Assembly: GCA_947450165.1 (NCBI GenBank)
Contig: CANFUJ010000004.1
Span: 1-47,762 of the forward strand
Source: Chitinophagaceae bacterium
Lineage (GTDB): Bacteria > Bacteroidota > Bacteroidia > Chitinophagales > Chitinophagaceae
DNA length: 47,762 nt
Direction: 5' to 3'
The notes beneath the pieces were generated by a model that was not told the origin of the DNA, ran no database searches, and saw nothing but the letters and a program-made list of their open reading frames with translations. Below are positions 1-7,262 of the stretch, in pieces. The position numbers and the translations under genes were made by a program. Position 1 is the first letter of the stretch, and every line of letters starts with the position of its first letter.

Positions 1-179
1 ATTTTCTCAAATGCCCTGTGGATATAGCCTACAGTGGAAGTAGCTTTCATGATGCGTTCTCCATCTAACTCCAGAATGTTTTGAAAAACGCCGTGCGTTG
101 CCGGGTGCGTAGGCCCCAAATTCAACGTGGTTGTTTGCTTTTCAATACTCCCTTCTGGTAATAAAATATGGTCGCTCAT
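1..179 (-). CDS. nuoD: NADH-quinone oxidoreductase subunit D (NuoD), N-terminal fragment cut by window edge
   Basis: Only the first 59 codons lie in the window; the gene continues past base 1. The start ATG is read from 179 and the protein begins [10 protein letters not shown]. It then carries the NuoD hallmark [12 protein letters not shown] and continues through ELDGERI into [10 protein letters not shown], the conserved opening of the 49-kDa subunit. NuoD belongs to the quinone-binding peripheral arm of respiratory complex I. It is the fourth gene of a nuoA-B-C-D operon read leftwards and is separated from nuoC by an unusually long repeat-rich spacer. The identity is firm. The rest of the protein, including the quinone-site residues, cannot be assessed. 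Confidence 0.95.
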   Translation of the reverse strand, partial: MSDHILLPEGSIEKQTTTLNLGPTHPATHGVFQNILELDGERIMKATSTVGYIHRAFEK

Positions 180-363
180 TTTTTTTATTAATTGAATTTA
201 TTTCAATTGTTATTTTTATTTTTTTCAACACGAAGGCACAAAGGCACAAAGAATACAGTTTTGTGTATACTTTTTTTCGTTACAAAGTCGTTAAGGCACA
301 AAGTGGAAAATGATTTCAACCTTTTGAACCAATTGAACTCATTGAACCTTTTAAACCTTCTTC
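180..363. repeat. nuoC-nuoD spacer with two short-repeat families
   Basis: This 184-base non-coding spacer lies inside the nuo operon. It holds AAGGCACAAAG-type units at 233-253 (two overlapping copies) and 292-302 (one copy). A second array at 321-358 is built on TTGAACC/TTGAAC units about 9-10 bases apart. A 7-bp inverted repeat, AATTGAA/TTCAATT, sits at 190-208 next to the nuoD start. Short reading frames crossing this stretch are low-complexity and look non-coding. Confidence 0.6.
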
Positions 364-867
364 CTACCCCCTTCCAAACATTTCATCATCCTTATCAATA
401 CGAGTTTGATCTTCCAAAGGAAACTCTTTTCTCAATGGGAAATAATCCATTTCATCTACATTTAATATTCTGATTAAATTGGGATGACCGATAAAATTCA
501 CACCAAAGAAATCATAAGTTTCGCGCTCCATAAAATTAGCCGATTGATATAATGCGGTTGCACTAAAAACATCCGGTTGATTTATGTCTGCAAAAACTTT
601 AAAGCGAATTCTGATATTGTCTACCCAATTATGTAAATGATATACTACAGCCAATTCAGCACCTTTATTATCAGGATAATGCACGGCTTGCAAATCCGTT
701 AAAAAATTAAATTTCAAATCTGCGTCATCATACAAAAACTGCAATACTTTCAAATTCAATTCATTTGGCGCGGTGAATGTAAGCATACCATAAGGTACAT
801 GCCAATCGGTAAGCACGTCGCCGAATTTATCCGTAAGTTTTTGTTGTATGATTTCGTTTGTTAACAT
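364..867 (-). CDS. nuoC: NADH-quinone oxidoreductase subunit C (NuoC)
   Basis: This 167-residue protein is the 30-kDa subunit of the complex I peripheral arm, which links the iron-sulfur chain to the quinone-binding NuoD. The C-terminal half carries the family signature ERETYDFFGVNFIGHPNL, followed by the conserved run ending in PLRKEFPLED. The length fits free-standing NuoC rather than the fused NuoCD of enterobacteria, and a separate nuoD follows. The start MLTNEII is the only sensible ATG. It lies between nuoB (94-base gap upstream) and nuoD (184-base gap downstream). Both gaps are long for a nuo operon and hold related repeats. Confidence 0.95.
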   Translation of the reverse strand: MLTNEIIQQKLTDKFGDVLTDWHVPYGMLTFTAPNELNLKVLQFLYDDADLKFNFLTDLQAVHYPDNKGAELAVVYHLHNWVDNIRIRFKVFADINQPDVFSATALYQSANFMERETYDFFGVNFIGHPNLIRILNVDEMDYFPLRKEFPLEDQTRIDKDDEMFGRG

Positions 868-914
868 AAATAATTTAAAGTTTCTGATGTTTCAGAAGTT
901 TAAGATGTTTGATT

Positions 915-958
915 AATGAACGTTTTTAACTCATTGAACCTATTGAACATTTTAAACA
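915..958. repeat. GTTCAA-type intergenic repeat, nuoB-nuoC spacer
   Basis: Read in the operon direction, this spacer carries GTTTAAAATGTTCAATAGG followed by further GTTCAA/GTTAAAA-like units at about 9-10 base spacing. It closely resembles the array at 321-358 in the next spacer of the same operon, so the two look like copies of one dispersed element. Function is unknown. It is not a clean hairpin and has no terminator-like T-tract. Confidence 0.5.
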
Positions 959-961
959 ATG

Positions 962-1525
962 TTATTGTATTCCATAACTCCCCAACAACTCTTTATATTG
1001 ATCGCTATGTCTTCTTCTTAAACCTTCTGCATGCACCAATTCCTGAATTTTCATAAACCCATCTAAAATAGCTTCAGGTCTTGGGGGGCATCCAGGTACA
1101 TACACATCTACAGGAATAACTTGATCAATTCCTTGAAGTACAGAGTATGTGTCAAAAATACCACCGCTACTCGCACAAGCACCAACAGCAATCACCCAAC
1201 GAGGTTCGGCCATTTGTAAATATACTTGCTTAAGTACTGGACCCATTTTTTTGGAGATGGTGCCCATTACCATCAGTAAATCGCATTGACGAGGAGAGAA
1301 ACCAACACGTTCAGAACCAAAACGTGCTAAATCGTAATGGCTTGCCATTGTAGCCATAAATTCAATGCCACAACAACTGGTAGCAAATGGTAAAGGCCAA
1401 ATGGAATTTTTACGCGCTAAACTCACAACTTTCTCAAAGTTGGTAGCCATAAATCCCTCGCCCATATATCCTTCGGGAATTCCTTCGAATTTTATTGTGT
1501 TATTAAATTGTACAGGACGAGCCAT
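962..1525 (-). CDS. nuoB: NADH-quinone oxidoreductase subunit B (NuoB)
   Basis: This 187-residue protein carries the terminal N2 [4Fe-4S] cluster of complex I, which passes electrons to quinone. The ligand cysteines are visible: the adjacent pair in SCCGIEFMA, one in GACASSGG, and one in VPGCPPRPEA. The length is normal for the family. The start MARPVQFNN is well supported, because homologs begin within a few residues of this point. It is the second gene of the nuo operon, 71 bases after nuoA and 94 bases before nuoC. Confidence 0.97.
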   Translation of the reverse strand: MARPVQFNNTIKFEGIPEGYMGEGFMATNFEKVVSLARKNSIWPLPFATSCCGIEFMATMASHYDLARFGSERVGFSPRQCDLLMVMGTISKKMGPVLKQVYLQMAEPRWVIAVGACASSGGIFDTYSVLQGIDQVIPVDVYVPGCPPRPEAILDGFMKIQELVHAEGLRRRHSDQYKELLGSYGIQ

Positions 1526-1596
1526 TTTTTTTTATTTAAAAGTTTAACATCAAACGCTGAAAAATTGTATTAACAACGAAAGAAATTGAACATGAA

Positions 1597-1989
1597 TTAT
1601 TCTTCCCACTTCATTGCACCTTTTTTGAAAATATAAATAAATCCAGCAATGAATGAGGTTACAAACAATACAACTGCAATAAATCCATCCCAACCTAACG
1701 CACGAAAGTTAACTGCATAAGGATAGAAAAATATTACTTCTACATCAAACAAAACGAACAAAATAGCCACTAAGAAATACTTAATCGCCATTGGCTGACG
1801 AGCATTTCCTTTGATTTCAATACCGCTTTCGAAATTTTGTAGTTTATCTGAAGTTTTTCTTTTTGGACCTAGTTTATCTGAGCCCCATATCATGATGAAA
1901 ACCAATCCTATAGCAAAAAATACCTGAATTAATATAGGTAGATAATTGGCCGCATTATTTACATTCGTTTCAAGTAAGAAGAAAGGCAT
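1597..1989 (-). CDS. nuoA: NADH-quinone oxidoreductase subunit A (NuoA)
   Basis: This 130-residue membrane subunit of complex I has three hydrophobic segments (about residues 15-35, 68-88 and 100-120). Between the first two lies the conserved loop containing GPKRKTSDK and FESGIE, and the second segment carries the signature LFVLFDVEVIFFYPYAV. Most homologs have Trp where this one has the second Tyr of FYPYA, a mild change. It is the first gene of the operon. A strong promoter match lies 26-55 bases upstream, giving a leader of about 22 bases. Confidence 0.95.
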   Translation of the reverse strand: MPFFLLETNVNNAANYLPILIQVFFAIGLVFIMIWGSDKLGPKRKTSDKLQNFESGIEIKGNARQPMAIKYFLVAILFVLFDVEVIFFYPYAVNFRALGWDGFIAVVLFVTSFIAGFIYIFKKGAMKWEE

Positions 1990-2014
1990 GGTTTATAATT
2001 ATGAATTTTCGACG

Positions 2015-2044
2015 CAAAAATAAGACAGCAAGGTTAATATTCAA
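2015..2044 (-). promoter_or_regulatory. nuo operon promoter (TTG-N19-TATTTTTG)
   Basis: On the minus strand, TTG (2044-2042), exactly 19 bases, then TATTTTTG (2022-2015) match the Bacteroidota primary-sigma consensus of a -33 TTTG/TTG and a -7 TAnnTTTG. The predicted start near 2011 gives a leader of about 22 bases before nuoA. This is the cleanest promoter match in the window. Confidence 0.7.
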
Positions 2045-2213
2045 CATTCAAACTAAATTAATTCTAAATTGATTTTTTATTTTAACACTTGAATTGCCAT
2101 ATTGTTCTTAATATTTTTATTAATAATTAAAAAATGATGCGGTTATTTAGACTAAAAAATGATTTAAAAACAGATAATTAATTTCCATTTTTATTTATGC
2201 TTAATTTCGTTTT

Positions 2214-2873
2214 ATGAATAAAAAGGTAATTGCCTTACTTTTAAAAGATTTGTTGCTCGAATTTCGTCAAAAGCATAGTTTTTACGGCATTTTGTTATAT
2301 ATCGCAGCTACAATTTTTGTATTATACCTTTCCATGCCTGACACCCCAGAATCAACTGTTTGGAATAGCTTGTTTTGGGTAATACAATTGTTTGTTTGTG
2401 TAAATGCCGTGGCTAAAAGTTTTTTACAAGAAAACAGAGGGAGAATGCTCTATTTCTACAGCATTTCCTCACCTGTTCAGTTTATTGCAGCTAAATTAAT
2501 CTTCAATGTGCTCTTAATGCTCATTATGAGTTTAATTAGCTTGGGTTTATTTTTTACATTTTTGGGTAGTCCCGTTGCCGATTTTCAACTTTTTATTGGC
2601 ATTACCATTTTAGGCGGTATAGGAATCAGTTTGGTTTTTTCCTTAATGAGCGCCATTGCCGCAAAGGCCCAACAAAATGCGGCTTTAATTGCCATTTTAG
2701 GTTTTCCTGTTATTTTACCCCAACTCCTTATTTTGATAAAACTCAGCAAATCTGCATTTGGAGAGGTTTTTAGAGATGGCGCTGTATTACAATTAGCTGG
2801 CTTAACTATTTTAATGGATCTTTTGGTAGTCGTATTGTCTGTTATTTTATTCCCATATCTGTGGAAAGATTAA
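2214..2873 (+). CDS. ccmB: Heme exporter membrane protein CcmB
   Basis: The 219-residue polytopic membrane protein has about six hydrophobic segments and the usual length of CcmB. The N-terminus carries the family opening LLLEFRQKHSF, and the second segment ends near FVCVNAVAKSFLQENRGRM, which is typical. With the ATPase CcmA, CcmB forms the transporter part of cytochrome c maturation system I and helps release heme-loaded CcmE. No ccmA lies in the window. A weak -7-like TAATTTCG ends at 2209, only five bases before the ATG, so the mRNA might have almost no leader. The ccmC gene follows 79 bases later. Confidence 0.85.
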   Translation: MNKKVIALLLKDLLLEFRQKHSFYGILLYIAATIFVLYLSMPDTPESTVWNSLFWVIQLFVCVNAVAKSFLQENRGRMLYFYSISSPVQFIAAKLIFNVLLMLIMSLISLGLFFTFLGSPVADFQLFIGITILGGIGISLVFSLMSAIAAKAQQNAALIAILGFPVILPQLLILIKLSKSAFGEVFRDGAVLQLAGLTILMDLLVVVLSVILFPYLWKD

Positions 2874-2919
2874 CCTTTTTTATTTCTTTTTTTATATGCA
2901 AATGTGAATACGTTTACCC

Positions 2920-2927
2920 TAACTTTG
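2920..2927 (+). promoter_or_regulatory. Possible ccmC promoter -7 box (TAACTTTG)
   Basis: TAACTTTG is a full match to TAnnTTTG, 26 bases before the GTG start of ccmC. No good TTG lies at the expected -33 distance, so support rests on one element. It would give ccmC a promoter separate from ccmB. Confidence 0.35.
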
Positions 2928-2952
2928 TCCCACAAAAAAAATCTCCGGATTA

Positions 2953-3663
2953 GTGAATAAAATTTGGTGGAAAATATTATCCTTTGTCCTTTTAGTTTAT
3001 ACCATCGTATGTGGTTTCCTATTGGATGTTCCGCGTCTTTTCATTTTAAATGAAACAATCAGAAATTTATATTTTCATGTATGCATGTGGTTTGGCATGA
3101 TGATTCTTTTTGGAACAAGCTTTTACTACAGTATAAAATACCTACGTGACTTTGATTATCGCAATGATATTTTTGCCAGACATTTCGCTGGAGTGGGTAG
3201 CTTTTTTGGCATACTAGGGTATTTAACAGGAATTATTTGGGTAAATGTAACTTGGGTAACGGATCAAGGGCAATCTTTAGGAAGTGTATTAAAAGAACCT
3301 AAATTAATAGGCGCTGCAATTGCACTTTTAATTTATGGTGCATACTTTGTGTTGAGGGGCTCATTTACGGATATCGATAAACGCGCAAGGATTAGTGCGG
3401 TGTACAACATTTTTGCATTCGCTATGCTATTTCCAAGCATCTGGATTATTCCAAGATTGGTGGGAAGCTTGCATCCTGGAGCACCTGGTTCTGATAGTGG
3501 GAATCCTGCATTAGATAAAAATGATATGGACGCCACAATGAGAATGGTATTTTATCCTGCCGTAATTGGATGGACACTTTTGGGTGTTTGGATAGCTACT
3601 TTAAAAATCAGGCTTTCATTAATAACAGAGAAAAATATTCTTGAAGTTAAAAAATCGGATTAA
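2953..3663 (+). CDS. ccmC: Cytochrome c biogenesis heme-handling protein CcmC
   Basis: The 236-residue integral membrane protein has six predicted helices. CcmC presents heme to the chaperone CcmE on the periplasmic side. The two heme-ligand histidines of the family are visible, in NLYFHVCMWFG and in the GSLHPGAPG loop. The end matches typical Bacteroidota CcmC (RMVFYPAVIGWTLLGVWI). The start is GTG at 2953; no upstream ATG fits and the next ATG lies inside the protein. The tryptophan-rich heme-binding segment is unusual: after VNVTW the expected second Trp and Asp are not evident, and the segment reads TDQGQSLGSVLKEPKLIG. The ccmD-like gene follows 10 bases later. Confidence 0.88.
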   Translation: MNKIWWKILSFVLLVYTIVCGFLLDVPRLFILNETIRNLYFHVCMWFGMMILFGTSFYYSIKYLRDFDYRNDIFARHFAGVGSFFGILGYLTGIIWVNVTWVTDQGQSLGSVLKEPKLIGAAIALLIYGAYFVLRGSFTDIDKRARISAVYNIFAFAMLFPSIWIIPRLVGSLHPGAPGSDSGNPALDKNDMDATMRMVFYPAVIGWTLLGVWIATLKIRLSLITEKNILEVKKSD

Positions 3664-3673
3664 ATCTAAACTT

Positions 3674-3877
3674 ATGAAAAAATTGATTTTAATAGTTTTT
3701 GTTAGTTTTTTTTCTACTTTAGCTAATGCACAGGATAAGCCAGAGATGGCAGATTTAATGCGTAAAGACGGGAAAATATATGATGTAGTTGCCGTTTGTT
3801 TAACAATATTAATCGGACTTTTTTTGTATGTTTTTGTTTTGGACAGAAAAATATCAAAAATTGAAAAAAATAAATAG
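3674..3877 (+). CDS. CcmD-like small membrane protein
   Basis: This 67-residue protein has an N-terminal signal-like segment ending near ANAQDKPEM, then a single membrane helix (about residues 38-56) followed by LDRKISKIEKNK. The pattern of one helix followed by a basic tail starting LDRKI is the mark of Bacteroidota CcmD-family proteins. CcmD stabilises the CcmABC complex and helps release holo-CcmE. I chose the ATG at 3674, which gives a clean signal sequence and sits 10 bases after ccmC. An upstream TTG at 3641 would add 11 basic residues and overlap ccmC. The position directly after ccmC supports the call. Confidence 0.75.
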   Translation: MKKLILIVFVSFFSTLANAQDKPEMADLMRKDGKIYDVVAVCLTILIGLFLYVFVLDRKISKIEKNK

Positions 3878-3914
3878 TTTAAAAAATAATAATTAGAAAA
3901 TAAAAACCTACAAT

Positions 3915-5336
3915 ATGTCATCAAATCAACCGTATAGTTTTTTTCAGAGTGTTGAAAAAAGCTTCGACAAAGCAGCCAAGTACACCAAATGGGACTTGGG
4001 AATTTTAGAGCAAATTAAAGCTTGTAACAGTGTTTATCAAATGCGTTTCCCGGTTAAAATGGATAATGGGGATATCGAAGTTATTGAAGCTTATCGTGTA
4101 CAACATAGTCAGCACAAATCTCCTTGTAAAGGTGGAATCCGTTTCAGCGATGAAGTAAATCAGGATGAGGTGATGGCATTAGCGTCTTTAATGACATACA
4201 AATGTGCGATTGTAAATGTGCCATTTGGTGGTGGTAAAGGTGGAATCAAAATCAATCCACGTAAGTATTCTGTTTATGAATTAGAAAAAATTACCCGTAG
4301 ATATACTGCAGAATTGGTAAAGAAAAATTTCATTGGACCTGGTATTGATGTACCCGCTCCGGATTATGGAACTGGTCCTAGAGAAATGGCTTGGATTGTG
4401 GACACATACGCTTCATTAAAACCAGGAGAAATAGATGCTGCTGGTTGCGTAACAGGAAAGCCAATCACACAAGGTGGTGTTCGCGGAAGAACGGAAGCTA
4501 CTGGACTTGGTGTTTTCTTTGGTATTCGTGAAGTATGTAACATGCCAGATGTAATGCAAAAACTTGGATTAACCACTGGAGTAGCCGACAAAACGGTTAT
4601 TGTACAAGGGTTAGGAAATGTAGGATATCATTCTGCGAAATTCTTCCGTGAAAGTGGTGCAAAAATTATTGCATTGGCTGAATACGAAGGAGCAATCTTT
4701 AATGCAGATGGTTTAAATGAAGATGAAGTATTTCAACATAGAAAAGCGACTGGTTCAATTTTGAATTTCCCAGGTGCTACAAATTTGGCTAAAAACTCTG
4801 ATGCTTTAGAATTGGCTTGCGATATCTTAATTCCTGCCGCATTGGAAAATGTAATCAACGGAGAAAATGCACCGCGCGTTAAAGCAAAAATAATTGGTGA
4901 AGCTGCCAATGGCCCTTGTACGCCAGAAGCAGATGAAATATTTACACAAAAAGGTATTCTTTGCGTACCTGATATGTACTTGAATGCAGGTGGTGTAACC
5001 GTTAGTTATTTTGAGTGGTTGAAAAACCTTAGCCATGTACGTTATGGTCGTATGGAAAAACGTTTTACTGAAAATTTGAACACCAAAATACTTGGACAAA
5101 TTGAAGAGCTTTCTGGCAAAAGAGTTTCTGATGCAAACAGAGAATTCATCATGCACGGACCAGAAGAGCAAGATTTGGTACATAGTGGCTTGGAAGAAAC
5201 CATGATATCTGCAACACGTGAAATCATGGACATCTGGAAATCAAATCCTGAAATTCCTGATATGCGTACTGCTGCTTATGTAAGTGCCATTAATAAAGTA
5301 GCAACCAGCTATTTAGAATTGGGCATTTTCCCATAA
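3915..5336 (+). CDS. Glu/Leu/Phe/Val dehydrogenase (glutamate dehydrogenase)
   Basis: This 473-residue enzyme interconverts glutamate and 2-oxoglutarate with ammonia and a nicotinamide cofactor in the cytoplasm. It contains the substrate-site segment CKGGIRFS, the catalytic glycine-rich motif PFGGGKGGIK (Lys near 108) and GPGIDVPAPDYGTG. The Rossmann domain has VIVQGLGNVGYHSAKFF. The length and C-terminus (TAAYVSAINKVATSYLELG) fit hexameric bacterial glutamate dehydrogenases of the gdhA/rocG/gudB group; cofactor preference is not clear by eye. It starts 37 bases after the ccmD-like gene and ends at a strong terminator, so it may share that transcript although its function is unrelated. Confidence 0.93.
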   Translation: MSSNQPYSFFQSVEKSFDKAAKYTKWDLGILEQIKACNSVYQMRFPVKMDNGDIEVIEAYRVQHSQHKSPCKGGIRFSDEVNQDEVMALASLMTYKCAIVNVPFGGGKGGIKINPRKYSVYELEKITRRYTAELVKKNFIGPGIDVPAPDYGTGPREMAWIVDTYASLKPGEIDAAGCVTGKPITQGGVRGRTEATGLGVFFGIREVCNMPDVMQKLGLTTGVADKTVIVQGLGNVGYHSAKFFRESGAKIIALAEYEGAIFNADGLNEDEVFQHRKATGSILNFPGATNLAKNSDALELACDILIPAALENVINGENAPRVKAKIIGEAANGPCTPEADEIFTQKGILCVPDMYLNAGGVTVSYFEWLKNLSHVRYGRMEKRFTENLNTKILGQIEELSGKRVSDANREFIMHGPEEQDLVHSGLEETMISATREIMDIWKSNPEIPDMRTAAYVSAINKVATSYLELGIFP

Positions 5337-5358
5337 TAAATAATCATTCAAATATTTT

Positions 5359-5387
5359 AAAACCGCTCTACATAAGGGCGGTTTTTT
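5359..5387 (+). terminator. Rho-independent terminator after glutamate dehydrogenase
   Basis: A 10-bp stem pairs AAAACCGCTC (5359-5368) with GGGCGGTTTT (5376-5385). It contains one G-T pair and a 7-base loop, and is followed by more T residues. It lies 22 bases after the stop codon. Confidence 0.88.
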
Positions 5388-5420
5388 ATTTTTATACAAT
5401 CAAAACCCACAATATTGGCG

Positions 5421-5428
5421 TACATTTG
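5421..5428 (+). promoter_or_regulatory. Probable promoter -7 box (TACATTTG) for the pseudouridine synthase pair
   Basis: TACATTTG is a full TAnnTTTG match, 40 bases before the ATG at 5469 and just after the preceding terminator. The -33 TTG at the expected spacing is missing, so confidence is moderate. A small 5-bp hairpin (CTGTT/AACAG) lies in the predicted leader. Confidence 0.45.
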
Positions 5429-5468
5429 ACAAAACCCTGTTGTAAAAACAGTATTAACTTCAACCATT

Positions 5469-6482
5469 ATGAGCCAATCGCCATTCCAGAAATTTACGAA
5501 CAAGAAAAAAAATAGTGCCGTAAAAGAAGCATTCAGACAAGAGAAAAAGAAAGCAAAAAAAGAAAGAGCCGCATACTTCGATAAAGTTAAGGAGGAGAAA
5601 TATCAGGCAAGAATGGCTGCTAAGAATCCAGCATTAGCCGCTAAAAGAAATGATGAAAAGGCGAAAGCTGTTTCTAAAGAAAAAGTAACTATAAATAAAG
5701 ACGGTAAGCTCGCAGCAAAATCTACAAAAGGAAATCCGCCTACAGGCATAATGCCTTTGAATAAATATTTAGCACATTGTGGTGTTTGCTCACGTAGAGA
5801 TGCGGTTACCATTATTGCAGAGGGTAATGTAAAAGTAAATGGTACAATTGCAAAAGAGCCAGGGTATAAAGTATTGGACACAGACGAAGTGATTTACAAT
5901 GGTAAAAAATTGTTTGTTACCAAAAACCTTCAATACATTTTATTAAACAAACCTAAGGACTACATTACTACAACCGATGATCCTCAAGGGAGAAAAACAG
6001 TTTTGCAATTAATCAAAAGTGCTACAGAAGAAAGGGTTTATCCAATTGGACGTTTGGATAGAAATACATCAGGCGTGTTGTTGTTAACCAATGATGGTGA
6101 TCTTACGCAAAAGCTTTCTCATCCAAGTTTTGAAATTAAAAAAGTGTACGAAGTAAAACTCGACAAACTATTAACGAAAAACGATTTCGAAAAAATATTA
6201 ACAGGTTTGGTTTTAGAAGATGGTCCAGTATTGGTGGATAGTTTGGCTTACGCTGATTCGAAAGATAAGTCTATAATTGGTATTGAAATTCATAGTGGTA
6301 GAAATAGAATTGTGCGTCGTATTTTCGAACATTTGGGATACGATGTAAAAGGTCTAGATAGAGTAATGTATGCTGGATTAACCAAAAAAAATGTAGAGCG
6401 TGGCAAATGGAGATACTTAAGCGAAAAAGAAATCCGTTTGCTTAAATATATGAATGCATCTAAAGTAAAGGAAAAAAAATAG
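5469..6482 (+). CDS. RsuA/RluB-family rRNA pseudouridine synthase with Lys-rich N-terminal extension
   Basis: The 337-residue protein has three parts. Residues 1-94 are a highly charged Lys/Ala-rich extension. An S4 RNA-binding domain starts near residue 95 (PLNKYLAHCGVCSRRDA). The catalytic domain carries GRLDRNTSGVLLLTNDGDL, with the catalytic Asp near residue 197, and later GRNRIVRRIFEHLGYDV. Such enzymes isomerise a uridine in rRNA; RluB acts on 23S helix 89 and RsuA on 16S rRNA. The exact target cannot be read from the sequence, though the annotation RluB is usual in this phylum. Basic extensions like this are common in Bacteroidota homologs. A second pseudouridine synthase follows after 6 bases. 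Confidence 0.9.
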   Translation: MSQSPFQKFTNKKKNSAVKEAFRQEKKKAKKERAAYFDKVKEEKYQARMAAKNPALAAKRNDEKAKAVSKEKVTINKDGKLAAKSTKGNPPTGIMPLNKYLAHCGVCSRRDAVTIIAEGNVKVNGTIAKEPGYKVLDTDEVIYNGKKLFVTKNLQYILLNKPKDYITTTDDPQGRKTVLQLIKSATEERVYPIGRLDRNTSGVLLLTNDGDLTQKLSHPSFEIKKVYEVKLDKLLTKNDFEKILTGLVLEDGPVLVDSLAYADSKDKSIIGIEIHSGRNRIVRRIFEHLGYDVKGLDRVMYAGLTKKNVERGKWRYLSEKEIRLLKYMNASKVKEKK

Positions 6483-6488
6483 TTTGTT

Positions 6489-7211
6489 TTGAATAATCAA
6501 ATCCTGAATATCATTTATGAAGATGATAACTTCATAGCAATAAACAAGCCTGCAGGGTTGCTTTCTATTCCTGATAGAATGCAATCTGAACCTTCATTGA
6601 AAGATTTATTATTAAAAAAATATGGTTCGATATTTACGGTTCATCGTTTAGATAAAGATACCAGCGGCATAATCATTTTTGCAAAAAATGAACAAACCCA
6701 TAAATATTTTTCTCAACTTTTTGAAGGCCGAAATATTGAGAAATATTATGTTGGTGTAGTAATAGGCATGCCTACTGAAAGCTCAGGCTTAATAGAGGCG
6801 CCAATTTCGGAGCATCCGCTTCAAAAGGGCACAATGTGCATTCATAGAAATGGAAAGCCCTCTTCAACCTCCTATGAGGTTATGGAAGCCAATAAATATT
6901 TTTCGTTAGTATCTTTTCAATTACATACTGGAAGAACGCATCAAATACGTGTTCACTCAAAAAGCATTGGACATCCTTTAGCTTGTGATCCAATTTATGG
7001 AGATGGCAAGCCTGTTTTACTTTCCAGTGTAAAAAAGAACTTCAAACTCAGTAAACATGAAGATGAAGAAAGACCAATGATAAATAGATTAGCACTTCAT
7101 TCTTACAAATTGATATTTAATGATGAAAATGGCAAGCCATTTGAGTTGATTGCAGAGATTCCAAAACAATTCACCGCGCTGATGAAGCAGATAAAGAAAT
7201 TCAATACATAA
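6489..7211 (+). CDS. RluA-family pseudouridine synthase
   Basis: The 240-residue catalytic-only enzyme has no S4 domain. It carries the family core VHRLDKDTSGIIIFAKN (catalytic Asp near 55) and the second conserved block LHTGRTHQIRVHSKSIGHPL. It converts a specific uridine in rRNA or tRNA to pseudouridine; the substrate is not predictable by eye. The start is TTG at 6489, because no ATG lies before the conserved EDDNFIAINKPAG and the upstream stop is only 6 bases away. The gene is surely co-transcribed with the upstream enzyme. Confidence 0.88.
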   Translation: MNNQILNIIYEDDNFIAINKPAGLLSIPDRMQSEPSLKDLLLKKYGSIFTVHRLDKDTSGIIIFAKNEQTHKYFSQLFEGRNIEKYYVGVVIGMPTESSGLIEAPISEHPLQKGTMCIHRNGKPSSTSYEVMEANKYFSLVSFQLHTGRTHQIRVHSKSIGHPLACDPIYGDGKPVLLSSVKKNFKLSKHEDEERPMINRLALHSYKLIFNDENGKPFELIAEIPKQFTALMKQIKKFNT

Positions 7212-7262
7212 CCTTAGGCAACATTTTTAAAATTTAAAAGGTCTATTAAAAAAATTATTGTT

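Noticed and set aside
131-473. Two short plus-strand frames across the nuoC-nuoD spacer
   Set aside because: Their translations are made of the AAGGCACAAAG and TTGAAC repeats and overlap nuoC and nuoD antisense. No start signals or homology are visible.
3641-3673. TTG start that would lengthen the CcmD-like protein
   Set aside because: It overlaps the ccmC end and puts 11 basic residues before a good signal sequence. The ATG at 3674 is better placed.
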